This document shows, piece by piece, positions 26,143 through 34,214 of a stretch of DNA of 64,000 nucleotides. This stretch comes from Bacteroidota bacterium (GTDB lineage Bacteria; Bacteroidota; Bacteroidia; Cytophagales; Cytophagaceae). The position numbers and the translations under genes are program-made. The notes under the pieces are model-generated. The model made no database searches, was not told where the DNA came from, and saw only the letters and a program-made list of their open reading frames with translations. Numbering within the stretch: position 1 is the stretch's first letter; the number at the start of each line of letters is the position of its first letter. Location of the stretch: NCBI GenBank assembly GCA_023391415.1, contig JAEWAY010000036.1, forward strand, positions 124,001-188,000, read 5' to 3'.

Positions 26143-26483
26143 TAGTACTCCTCACTCATATACGGATAATCCTGTTCAAAATAATACCTTTCATCCTCAT
26201 TCCCGACTTCTTCCGCCTTTGTCCCGGCTTCGTTCGCGGGAACCGAAGTACCGCCCGGCGCCGATCTATCTTTCTCAAATTGAGAAAAGACACTATTGCC
26301 TGAATTAACAACCTGAGCGGGATCGCCATTGGAGCAAAAGAATTCTCCGGACCGCTCTTCTACGCATACCACCGAGCCATTTTGTAATCTCGTCGGCGCC
26401 TCCTGAGTCCAGGCTGTTTTTACCATCGTACATAATAAGACTATCGTCGAGAATAACCACGGCCGCTTCCATACACTCCCCAT
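26121..26483 (-). CDS. Secreted protein of unknown function
   Basis: This 120-residue protein has an N-terminal signal peptide (about 1-26, ending TAWTQ). The mature part carries two cysteines close together (VVCVEE and EFFCSNGD), which could form a disulfide, and a long acidic, probably disordered stretch ending in YYFEQDYPYMSEEYYYKSL. The C-terminal aromatic/acidic segment is unusual. No family recognised. It converges on, and overlaps, the end of the YhhQ gene. Confidence 0.6.
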   Translation of the reverse strand: MGSVWKRPWLFSTIVLLCTMVKTAWTQEAPTRLQNGSVVCVEERSGEFFCSNGDPAQVVNSGNSVFSQFEKDRSAPGGTSVPANEAGTKAEEVGNEDERYYFEQDYPYMSEEYYYKSLGL

Positions 26484-26719
26484 ACCAAAACCCTCCTTTC
26501 TCTATTCATTAAACCTATTTATATCCGTTTTATGTTCATGCCAGCGAATCTTATACCGGTTACAGCTTCACAGGCGTTCACCACACGTGAGCTCGAAGGA
26601 TTGAAGATTTATATGATTATTTCCGTGAACCTCCTTTGTAGAAGGACACTTTAACAATAAAAAATTGAACAATCCCAACCATGAGAATTTTTTTCCGTAA
26701 ATAAGCTAAAATGTAACGT

Positions 26720-27232
26720 ATGTCTCTTTCAAACCAAGTATTAATCGTCGAGAGCTCCCGAGAGGTGATCAGCGAGGTTATTTCCGACCTCGCTAACCTT
26801 AATATAAAAGCCGATTTCAGAGTAGCCCTAAACAATGGCCACGCTTTACTTCATATTAAGCACCTTCATCTGGAACACAAGATTGATACGATAAGGCTTT
26901 TGGTTATTCTTAATATCCACACTCCGATTTCCAATGGCTTTGATTTTTTTAAGGCATATAACTCCGATGAGGGGATAGATAAAAACAAGATTAGGATACT
27001 CGTCTTTGAAGACAATCTTTCTCCATGGGAAAAAGAAGATCTGGAAGCCATGGGAATAACCGACTTTGTCTCCTTTCCACTTATCGGAGATAAGGCGAAG
27101 AACCTTATAAGCGACTATTTTCTTTCGGACGAGCCTCCTGAACAAGCCGCGCCGGCTCCTCCCCAAACATCCCTCCCCTCAAAAAAGGATAAAAAAAACA
27201 AACGGGGCTTTCAGGGATCATCGAGAATATAG
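26720..27232 (+). CDS. Degenerate receiver-domain protein (pseudo-response regulator)
   Basis: This 170-residue protein has a CheY-like fold over about residues 5-135: QVLIVES (strand 1), LLVILNIHTPISNGFDF (strand 3), ILVFED (strand 4) and ITDFVSFPL (strand 5). The phospho-acceptor aspartate is replaced by Asn65, the conserved lysine by Phe119, and the acidic pair of strand 1 is reduced to one Glu. Phosphorylation in the normal way is therefore not expected. The tail (136-170) is rich in Pro, Ala and Lys and is probably disordered and basic. It stands alone without a kinase or output domain. It may act as a protein-interaction module. Confidence 0.78.
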   Translation: MSLSNQVLIVESSREVISEVISDLANLNIKADFRVALNNGHALLHIKHLHLEHKIDTIRLLVILNIHTPISNGFDFFKAYNSDEGIDKNKIRILVFEDNLSPWEKEDLEAMGITDFVSFPLIGDKAKNLISDYFLSDEPPEQAAPAPPQTSLPSKKDKKNKRGFQGSSRI

Positions 27233-27335
27233 GTATTTTCCCTACAAAAAAAGGGATTTCTATAAACAACTATGACTCATCGCCTAACAAACCCATATAA
27301 ATTGTAAAATAAATTACAAAAATAATATCACTTAT

Positions 27336-27367
27336 TTTGTTTTTATTCTTTCTTATATCTACCTTTG
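27336..27367 (+). promoter_or_regulatory. Promoter of the RRM protein gene
   Basis: TTTG (27336-27339), a 20-base spacer and TACCTTTG (27360-27367) are a full match to the Bacteroidetes consensus. It predicts transcription from about 27374 and a 5' leader of about 68 bases before the ATG at 27442. Confidence 0.7.
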
Positions 27368-27441
27368 ACTATGCTTAGCGGTATATCAGATTTCTGTCTA
27401 CCAATTCGCTGATTGTATTTTATTTTATTTATCTATATTCA

Positions 27442-27753
27442 ATGAACATTTTCGTAGGAAACCTGAACTATCAGGCTAGTGAGACAGAACTGGAAAGTCT
27501 GTTTTCAGAATTCGGAACAGTAACTTCTGTTAAGATTATCAAGGACAATGAAACCGGTAGAGCAAAAGGTTTTGCGTTTGTCGAAATGGAGAACGACGCA
27601 GAAGCGGAAGAAGCTATTCAGGCTCTTCATGAGACCGATTTCAAACAAAGATCCCTTGTAGTCAATCAGGCTCGTCCAAGAGAAAAATCTTCAGGAGGTT
27701 TTTCAAAAGGTGGACAGCAAAGAAGCAATAAAGGATTCAACAGTCGGTATTAA
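27442..27753 (+). CDS. RRM-type RNA-binding protein
   Basis: This 103-residue cytoplasmic protein has a single RNA recognition motif (1-80). RNP2 is IFVGNL (residues 3-8) and RNP1 is KGFAFVEM, with the aromatic residues that stack on RNA. The C-terminal tail is Gly/Ser/Arg/Gln-rich (GGFSKGGQQRSNKGFN), typical of bacterial Rbp proteins of cyanobacteria and Bacteroidetes. These are abundant and often cold-induced. The gene has its own promoter, a rather long 5' leader and a strong terminator, so it is a single-gene unit. Confidence 0.93.
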   Translation: MNIFVGNLNYQASETELESLFSEFGTVTSVKIIKDNETGRAKGFAFVEMENDAEAEEAIQALHETDFKQRSLVVNQARPREKSSGGFSKGGQQRSNKGFNSRY

Positions 27754-27773
27754 TCAATAATCCAATAAAATGA

Positions 27774-27802
27774 AAAAGGCCTCTTCACGAGGCCTTTTTT
27801 TT
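27774..27802 (+). terminator. Rho-independent terminator of the RRM gene
   Basis: The stem AAAAAGGCCTC/GAGGCCTTTTT has a 5-base loop and is followed by T residues. It lies 20 bases after the stop codon. Confidence 0.93.
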
Positions 27803-27852
27803 TAATAATTCCCTGTCAAAATCGTTATTTTGTTGTCAAAATATATATACTT

Positions 27853-28440
27853 ATGAAGTTGCCTGGAGTTACCTACAAACATTCGGACATTGACGATCAG
27901 GATACCTTTTCAGTGACTCCTTCACGATTCCAGGACTTCCTGAGGCAGACTAACGGTATTGTGGCTTTCAAAGGCGGACTGCATATACGCGGTTGTTGTC
28001 ATGAGCCCTCCTGGCATTCTATAGATTATTATATTTCCGGCCAACCCGCTTTTTGGAAAACATATCCAGACTTGCTGGACATCGATATTCCTTTTGCCCA
28101 GGACTGCCTGGGCGATCAGTTTTTTTTCCGAGGCGAAAAAGTTTTTAAGCTAAACCTTGAAACTGGCGAACCAACGTTTTACGACTATGACTTTTATGGC
28201 TTTCTGGAGGCCATAAACGATAATCCTATCGAATTCCTCGGCATGTATCCCCTTGTTCAGTTTGAAATGGATGGCAAAGAACTTCTTCCCGGCCAGCTCT
28301 TACAGGCATATCCACCCTTGCTTTTAAATATACCCGGAGGTATTATCAGCCTGGAGGCTGTACCTGCCAACGACCAGATTTTATTTCTTCAAAACCTCTA
28401 TAAACAGCATCGAAGCCCTTATCCGGCGGAAGAATTGTAA
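27853..28440 (+). CDS. SMI1/KNR4 (SUKH)-like protein
   Basis: This 195-residue protein has no signal peptide. Residues about 75-120 contain the pattern IPFAQDCLGDQFFFRGEKVF followed by LETGEPTFYDYDFYGFLEAI. This resembles the SUKH superfamily, in which a hydrophobic core strand is followed by a xDxxGDxFxF motif and an aspartate/tyrosine-rich segment. SUKH proteins often serve as immunity proteins against secreted toxins, but here no toxin gene is adjacent and the protein could have a housekeeping role. Two cysteines (RGCCHEP) lie near residue 49. Confidence 0.6.
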   Translation: MKLPGVTYKHSDIDDQDTFSVTPSRFQDFLRQTNGIVAFKGGLHIRGCCHEPSWHSIDYYISGQPAFWKTYPDLLDIDIPFAQDCLGDQFFFRGEKVFKLNLETGEPTFYDYDFYGFLEAINDNPIEFLGMYPLVQFEMDGKELLPGQLLQAYPPLLLNIPGGIISLEAVPANDQILFLQNLYKQHRSPYPAEEL

Positions 28441-28543
28441 CAAATTGGTTCCGAGAGTATTTTATTCAACTGACCGTATTATTATTTTCTTTTCTCATAA
28501 CTAATTCGACTTACAGGAGTTATGATGTGAAAAAAGTACGGAT

Positions 28544-29089
28544 ATGGAGAATCATTTGGTAGAGATAAACCTGCTCAGACACGTTCAGGCTATGGTGTAC
28601 CTGATTGGCAGCAACGCCGCGTTTCCTAATAACAACGCTCTTCCGCTTATCTTTTATACACGGGTGCTTCGCCTACAGGAAGGTGACGCCGAAACTCTGG
28701 AATACCTTTTTAAGAACAATGGATGGAGCGGCGGCCATCGCAATGGAATTTCTGAAAAACATCATTATCACAGCCACGCCCACGAAGCTATGGGTGTATA
28801 TCAGGGTCGGGCCAAAGTACAATTTGGAGGGCCTTGGGGTCTGATCAAGGAAGTACGTCCGGGAGACGTGGTGATTATTCCCTCTGGTGTCGCTCACAAA
28901 AACCTCGAATCCACTCAGGATTTCGCGTGCGTAAGCACCTATCCTACCGGTCAAAGCTTTGACCTGAACTATGAGTCTCCGAAGCACAGGATATATCTTG
29001 AGGAAAAAATAAAAGCGACACCTCTTCCCAGCAATGACCCTGTCTTTGGAAAAGAAGGCGAACTACTCCGTTACTGGAAAAAAACATAA
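28544..29089 (+). CDS. Cupin-domain protein, YjlB-like
   Basis: This 181-residue cytoplasmic protein has one cupin barrel. The metal-binding motifs are HYHSHAHEAMGVYQGRAKV (near residue 78) and PGDVVIIPSGVAHKNL (near 107), which supply several His and one Glu. The pattern and length match the YjlB family, whose function is unknown. It is preceded by about 100 bases of gene-free DNA and followed by a convergent gene. Confidence 0.85.
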   Translation: MENHLVEINLLRHVQAMVYLIGSNAAFPNNNALPLIFYTRVLRLQEGDAETLEYLFKNNGWSGGHRNGISEKHHYHSHAHEAMGVYQGRAKVQFGGPWGLIKEVRPGDVVIIPSGVAHKNLESTQDFACVSTYPTGQSFDLNYESPKHRIYLEEKIKATPLPSNDPVFGKEGELLRYWKKT

Positions 29090-29196
29090 TGAAACTTCAA
29101 TACCCAAAATATTCCCGATATCTGGCTCCATTTCTAACGAAACCTGAGCGCGCGATGCCTAATCATCCATAAGCGCGCGTCTTCCGTCCTCCAATC

Positions 29197-29610
29197 TTAA
29201 AAATGCTTTCTGGTAAATATCTCAGAAGCGATAAACGCTTTCCGCGCCGCCTGAGCATTCTTAAACATCTCAGCGTATCGCTCATTGTTCAACTCCGTTT
29301 TTTCACGTTTACTTATTCCATCCGACTTATTCTTCTCCACTTGCTCCGGATTTCTTTGAGGATTACGAAAACCAAACGCTTCATGTCCCTTCTGTTCGCG
29401 GATAGTATCCTCCATCTTTTCTTTCTTCTCCGCGTTTACAATCCTTCGCCCGCGCCACATATCGTCATTACGTACCTCATCATTATCCGATTTCGGCAAA
29501 ATCGGCTCGGATTCAGGCTTTTTCGACCGCTTCTTCAACTTCTGTGATTCCCTATAGACCTGGACTATAAAAAAAATTATACCCAGAACTATATAAATTA
29601 AATTTTCCAT
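29197..29610 (-). CDS. Membrane-anchored charged protein of unknown function
   Basis: A 137-residue protein begins at the ATG at 29610 (MENLIYIVLG). The frame extends to a TTG three codons upstream, but that TTG overlaps a probable -7 box. One N-terminal membrane helix (about 4-19) is followed by a long, very charged cytoplasmic part rich in Lys, Glu, Arg and Asn and predicted helical. The C-terminal part (ERYAEMFKNAQAARKAFIASEIFTRK) looks amphipathic. It is divergent from smc and shares a short intergenic region with it. Confidence 0.7.
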   Translation of the reverse strand: MENLIYIVLGIIFFIVQVYRESQKLKKRSKKPESEPILPKSDNDEVRNDDMWRGRRIVNAEKKEKMEDTIREQKGHEAFGFRNPQRNPEQVEKNKSDGISKREKTELNNERYAEMFKNAQAARKAFIASEIFTRKHF

Positions 29611-29616
29611 GTAAAA

Positions 29617-29624
29617 CAAATCTA
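29617..29624 (-). promoter_or_regulatory. Candidate -7 box of the charged membrane protein gene
   Basis: TAGATTTG on the minus strand (TAnnTTTG) ends seven bases before the ATG at 29610. If used in the usual way, transcription would start at or next to the start codon. Confidence 0.4.
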
Positions 29625-29635
29625 ATAATTAATTT

Positions 29636-29643
29636 TAAATTTG
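29636..29643 (+). promoter_or_regulatory. Candidate -7 box of smc
   Basis: TAAATTTG matches TAnnTTTG, 26 bases before the smc ATG. The -33 element is weak. Confidence 0.45.
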
Positions 29644-29669
29644 CGGTTTGCTACAATCAAAAAATCCCT

Positions 29670-32600
29670 ATGCAGCTTAGCAAACTGGAAATAAAAGGCT
29701 TTAAAAGTTTTGGAGATAAGGTAATTGTCAATTTTGACGATGGCATCACCGGAATCGTTGGCCCTAATGGTTGTGGCAAATCAAACATCGTGGACGCGAT
29801 CCGCTGGGTTCTTGGCGAGCAAAAAACCCGCGCGTTGCGATCCGAAAAAATGGAGAACGTCATTTTCAACGGGACCAGAACAAGGAAGCCTTTGCAAATG
29901 GCGGAAGTTTCATTAACTTTCAATAATACCAAAAACCTTCTCCCTACCGAATATTCGCAGGTAACCATTACAAGACGCTACTACCGTTCCGGAGAAAGCG
30001 AGTACCTGCTCAATGGCGTTTCCTGCCGGCTAAAAGATATCAACGACCTGTTTCTGGATACCGGCATAGGCCCGGACAGCTACGCGATTATCGAACTAAA
30101 AATGGTCGACGATATTCTCAACGATAAGGAAAATTCCAGAAGAAACCTGTTTGAGGAAGCCGCCGGTATTTCCAAGTTTAAAAAACGGAAGAAAGAAAGT
30201 CTGAAAAAACTCGAAGATACCGACAAGGATCTTGAACGTGTGGAAGACTTGTTGTTTGAAATTACCGGAAACCTAAAAAGCCTTGAAAAACAAGCCCGTC
30301 AGGCGAAAAAATACTTTGACTTAAAAGAAGAATACAAAACCGCCAGTGTGAAACTGGCCAAAGTGAGCCTCAGTAAACAGCGGGACGATCAGGTCGCTAT
30401 TCAAAAAGAACTGGACGCGCTGACGGACAACAAAATCGTATTAAACACCCAACTCCAGGAAAAAGAAAGCCTGATTGAAAAAAACAAAACGGACCTGGTC
30501 AACCGAGAGAAAACTCTTTCTTCCAGACAAAAGGCACTCAACGAGCACGTAGCCCGGATCCGGCAATACGAAAGCGAGAAGAAAATAAAAAACGAACGTC
30601 TTCGCTTTTTGAATGATAAAAAAGAAAGCGTCAACGAACAACTTGAACAGGATAAGAAAAGCTGCGACAGAGCCGACTTTAGTATTCAGAGTCTTGAAAA
30701 AGAACGTGAAAGCGCCGAAAAATTATTATTCGAACAGGAAGCTCAGCTTGAAATTCTAAAAAAAGCGTACGAAGAACAAAAACAGGTTAATACGGCTCTT
30801 CAGGAAGAAGCCAATGTCATCAACAACAACCAAAAACGGCAGCAAGAGTCTGTATACAACCTCAACAAAACGCTTGAAATAAACAACATACAATTATCAA
30901 GCCTTAAACAGGAGCTGGAAAAAACATCCAGTGACGACCATGAAAACAGCGCCCGGATCGCCGAGTTTGACTCCCGGCTGAAGGAAACGGAAAAGCTCTT
31001 GGATGACAAAAACGAAGAATTGAAAAAACTGGAAGACCTTGAACGGAAATTACTATTAAATATCAGTACTACCGAGCAGGAAATCGAGTCTATAAAAGAA
31101 CAACTTACACAATTAAACAGAAAGCTGGACGCCCGTCAGAACGAATACAGCCTGACCAAATCCATGGTCGAAAATCTCGAAGGCTTTCCCGAAGCCATCA
31201 AGTTTTTAAGAAAAAACGCGACCTGGGGAAAAGATACGCCATTGCTTTCCGATATTCTGACCTGCGAAGAGACCTATCGGCTTTCCATCGAGAATTATCT
31301 AGAGCCCTTCATGAATTATTATGTTGTCCAGGATGAAGATCAGGCCTATCAGGCGGTCAACCTGCTGAGCAACGCGTCCAAAGGGAAAGCCAATTTCTTT
31401 ATACTTTCCAATTTCGCTTCGTTCCGCCCTTCTGAAAAAACCAGTTTTGAAAACGCCCGACGAGCGCTGGATATTGTCGAATACGACGCGAAATACCAGA
31501 AGTTGATCGAATATATCCTTGACAACGTCTATATCCTGACGGATAAACAGGACGAAATCCCTTCGGATAATTCCCGCGTTTTCATTACCCAAAATGGTAA
31601 AATAACCAAAAGAACCTACAGTATTACGGGCGGTTCCGTAGGTTTATTCGAAGGAAAACGTATTGGAAGAGTTAAAAATCTGGAAAAACTTGATAAGGAA
31701 ATAAAAACGCTCGGTAGCGAACTTGAATCCATCAAGCGCGTTATTGAAAAAAAGCAAAAGGAATTAATCAATTACAAGGAAGGGCTTCAGAAAGAACAAA
31801 TCGAAACGCTAAAAAAGGAAATAAACCTGGTCGCGCAAGACCATGTATCCTTAAAGACCAAGCAGGAACAATACAATCATTTTCTGAGCAGCAACGCGCT
31901 TCGCAAAGAGGATATTCTGGAAAAAATACAAAAAATACAGGATGAAATCACTGAAAATACACCGAAGCTAAAGGCGGAGAAAGAACGTTTACTCGAGTTT
32001 GAAGACCGGCTCAATGAAATTAACGACGATCTAGTCCGGCTGAATGAGCTTTTCAATCAAAAATCAGCGGCTTATAACCAGGCGAATATTCAGCTTCATC
32101 AATTTCAAAACAAACTGAATAGCCTTGAACAGGAAATAGGGTTCAAAAAACAGTCTCTTGAAAGCAGCAAAGCCCGCATTGACAAAAACTTGCAGGAACT
32201 CCGGAAAACCGATGAAGAAATACGGACCTTATTGGACAAAGCCGACATTCAGGACGATGAACTGATCGAGTTTTACAAAGAACAGGAAGCGATTGAACAG
32301 GGACTGAACGAGGTCGAGAAAGAGTATTACGCGATACGCGCCGCCATTGATGAGTCGGAAAAAACAACCCGGGAGATACGAAAGCAAAAAGAGACGAACG
32401 ATTTCCAGCTAAATGAACTTCAGAATAAACTCAACGAGAATAAGCTCTCCTTGCATTCCGTCAAGGAACGTCTTTCCGTCGAGTTCAACATCAATCTGGA
32501 TGAAATCATGAAGGAAGAGTCCGCTCCCGTCGAAGAGCCCGAAAATGAGTTAAAACAGCATGTGGCTTCCATACGTGAAAAAATCGACCGGATCGGTCCC

Positions 32601-33197
32601 ATCAATCCTATGGCGATGGAAGCCTATGACGAAATCAAGGAAAGACATCAGTTTATCATCGATCAGAAAGAGGATCTCATGAAGGCGAAAACCTCCTTGC
32701 TGGATACCATCAAGGAAATCGACATCGTGGCCAAAGAGACCTTTATGGAGGCTTATGAAAAAATCCGCGCCAATTTTCAGCACGTCTTCCGTTCGCTCTT
32801 TACCGAAGAGGATACCTGCGATTTAAACCTTTCTTCACCAGACAATCCACTTGATTCCGCGATAGAGATCATGGCCAAGCCCAAAGGCAAAAGACCATTG
32901 ACAATCAATCAGCTTTCCGGAGGAGAAAAAACCCTGACCGCGATATCGCTGCTATTTGCCATATACCTTATCAAACCAGCGCCATTCTGTATTTTTGACG
33001 AGGTCGACGCGCCCCTTGACGACGCCAATATTGACAAATTCAATAATATAATCCGCAAATTTTCCAAAGAATCGCAGTTTATCATTGTCACCCATAACAA
33101 GCGCACCATGTCCAGCACTGACGTCATATATGGAGTAACCATGATCGAACAAGGCGTATCCCGTCTCGTTCCCGTCGACTTACGCTCGCTGGCCTGA
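29670..33197 (+). CDS. smc: Chromosome segregation protein SMC
   Basis: This 1175-residue ATPase organises and condenses the chromosome as a dimer with ScpA/ScpB. The N-terminal head has Walker A GPNGCGKS at 31-38 and the IRWVLGEQ motif. A coiled coil runs from about 170 to 500. The hinge lies at about 510-640 and carries the conserved GG turn (ITGGSVGLFEGKRIGR). A second coiled coil runs to about 1000. The C-terminal head has the signature LSGGEKTLTAISLLFA near 1081 and Walker B FDEVDAPLDDAN near 1110. The length and order are those of bacterial SMC. The ATG at 29670 gives the standard MQLSKLEIKGFKSF start. Confidence 0.97.
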   Translation: MQLSKLEIKGFKSFGDKVIVNFDDGITGIVGPNGCGKSNIVDAIRWVLGEQKTRALRSEKMENVIFNGTRTRKPLQMAEVSLTFNNTKNLLPTEYSQVTITRRYYRSGESEYLLNGVSCRLKDINDLFLDTGIGPDSYAIIELKMVDDILNDKENSRRNLFEEAAGISKFKKRKKESLKKLEDTDKDLERVEDLLFEITGNLKSLEKQARQAKKYFDLKEEYKTASVKLAKVSLSKQRDDQVAIQKELDALTDNKIVLNTQLQEKESLIEKNKTDLVNREKTLSSRQKALNEHVARIRQYESEKKIKNERLRFLNDKKESVNEQLEQDKKSCDRADFSIQSLEKERESAEKLLFEQEAQLEILKKAYEEQKQVNTALQEEANVINNNQKRQQESVYNLNKTLEINNIQLSSLKQELEKTSSDDHENSARIAEFDSRLKETEKLLDDKNEELKKLEDLERKLLLNISTTEQEIESIKEQLTQLNRKLDARQNEYSLTKSMVENLEGFPEAIKFLRKNATWGKDTPLLSDILTCEETYRLSIENYLEPFMNYYVVQDEDQAYQAVNLLSNASKGKANFFILSNFASFRPSEKTSFENARRALDIVEYDAKYQKLIEYILDNVYILTDKQDEIPSDNSRVFITQNGKITKRTYSITGGSVGLFEGKRIGRVKNLEKLDKEIKTLGSELESIKRVIEKKQKELINYKEGLQKEQIETLKKEINLVAQDHVSLKTKQEQYNHFLSSNALRKEDILEKIQKIQDEITENTPKLKAEKERLLEFEDRLNEINDDLVRLNELFNQKSAAYNQANIQLHQFQNKLNSLEQEIGFKKQSLESSKARIDKNLQELRKTDEEIRTLLDKADIQDDELIEFYKEQEAIEQGLNEVEKEYYAIRAAIDESEKTTREIRKQKETNDFQLNELQNKLNENKLSLHSVKERLSVEFNINLDEIMKEESAPVEEPENELKQHVASIREKIDRIGPINPMAMEAYDEIKERHQFIIDQKEDLMKAKTSLLDTIKEIDIVAKETFMEAYEKIRANFQHVFRSLFTEEDTCDLNLSSPDNPLDSAIEIMAKPKGKRPLTINQLSGGEKTLTAISLLFAIYLIKPAPFCIFDEVDAPLDDANIDKFNNIIRKFSKESQFIIVTHNKRTMSSTDVIYGVTMIEQGVSRLVPVDLRSLA

Positions 33198-33239
33198 AAC
33201 AGTTCAAAACATTTTATATTTTCTTTAGCTTAAATATAT

Positions 33240-33668
33240 ATGAGACTATCATTTAAGCTAAAGAAAATTTTGTTGGTCGACGATGATATACTCAGCAATC
33301 ACCTCACCAAGCGATTGCTTGAAAACTCAAAAATAGCCGAGGAAGTCAGCATGGTTTCCGATGGCAAAGCGGCGCTCACCTACCTTCTCAATCCGCACAA
33401 AAGGTTTCCGGAGCTTATTTTTCTGGATATCAGCATGCCTGTTATGGACGGCCTGATGTTTCTCAAAAAGCTTTCCAATACCAAAACAGCCGCCCGTAAT
33501 ATTACCAGAGTGATCGTACTCTCCCAGTTCTTTAGAGAGGAAGATATCAGAGAAATCGCCATTTTTGACGAAGTCATCGGCTACATGCCCAAACCACTCA
33601 CACTGGAAAAAATTGAACAGGCTTATCACTACTACACGCTCAGAATGAACAAAGTAAAACCCGAATAA
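33240..33668 (+). CDS. Single-domain response regulator
   Basis: This 142-residue CheY-like receiver without an output domain has all phosphorylation residues present: the acidic cluster D14-D16 (LLVDDD), phospho-acceptor D63 in FLDISMPVMDG, Ser95 and K118 in GYMPKPL. It should be phosphorylated by a histidine kinase encoded elsewhere and act by protein contact. It lies 43 bases after smc and ends 3 bases from the convergent small gene. Confidence 0.9.
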   Translation: MRLSFKLKKILLVDDDILSNHLTKRLLENSKIAEEVSMVSDGKAALTYLLNPHKRFPELIFLDISMPVMDGLMFLKKLSNTKTAARNITRVIVLSQFFREEDIREIAIFDEVIGYMPKPLTLEKIEQAYHYYTLRMNKVKPE

Positions 33669-33671
33669 CGA

Positions 33672-33959
33672 TCACCACCCCAGACGTTTGCTGATAAATC
33701 TCGGATTAAAGCCAAACATGATTTCTTCTTCATCCCATACCATCAAGGGAAATAACGGATGATTCTCCACATACTCATTAACAAACATGCAGTTAATATC
33801 AATCTTGAATACCTGCTCGTCAAGGAAGAAGTCTTCTTTGTGCCGCACCCTGTCGAGAAACTCCTGCTGATTGAGTTCATCCTCGAAGTACTCAAACCTG
33901 CACAAACTACCTTGAGGAGTAACATACACGTCGCCTATTTCCACTGTCCTATCTTTCAT
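33672..33959 (-). CDS. Small acidic cytoplasmic protein of unknown function
   Basis: This 95-residue protein starts at the ATG at 33959 (MKDRTVEIGDVYVTPQG). The choice is supported by an unusually perfect Shine-Dalgarno sequence, GGAGGTGAT, just upstream; the in-frame GTG at 33965 lies inside it. The protein is acidic with many aromatic residues (CRFEYFEDE, FFLDEQVFKIDINCMF, PLMVWDEEEIMFGFNPRF) and has no signal peptide. It may adopt a small beta-rich fold. No family recognised. Confidence 0.65.
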   Translation of the reverse strand: MKDRTVEIGDVYVTPQGSLCRFEYFEDELNQQEFLDRVRHKEDFFLDEQVFKIDINCMFVNEYVENHPLFPLMVWDEEEIMFGFNPRFISKRLGW

Positions 33960-33960
33960 A

Positions 33961-33971
33961 ATCACCTCCCT
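33961..33971 (-). promoter_or_regulatory. Strong Shine-Dalgarno sequence
   Basis: GGAGGTGAT read on the minus strand matches the 16S anti-SD tail almost base for base, with about 5 bases between GGAGG and the ATG. Most genes in this window lack any such site, as is usual in Bacteroidota, so it stands out and fixes the start at 33959. Confidence 0.7.
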
Positions 33972-34182
33972 CTTTGTCTCCTCAACAAAATCCTGTCAAA
34001 AATCTTTCCCTCAGGAAAAAGTTTATCAAAAAAGGAGATCGCGATCATCTAATCAAACACTTTATATATTGATTATTAAAAAATTAATAACGAGAGTATT
34101 ATATTAAAAAAAATAAAAAAGGAAAGAAAATCGGGACGATAATTTTGCGACCGGATTTTCAATACATTTACAGTACATTCGT

Positions 34183-34190
34183 TATTTTTG
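34183..34190 (+). promoter_or_regulatory. Candidate -7 box for the tandem thioredoxin-like gene
   Basis: TATTTTTG (TAnnTTTG) lies 24 bases before the ATG. A second match, TAATTTTG, lies at 34140-34147. Neither has a convincing -33 TTTG. Confidence 0.4.
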
Positions 34191-34214
34191 TTTAAGACCG
34201 ATTGTTTTTAGAAC

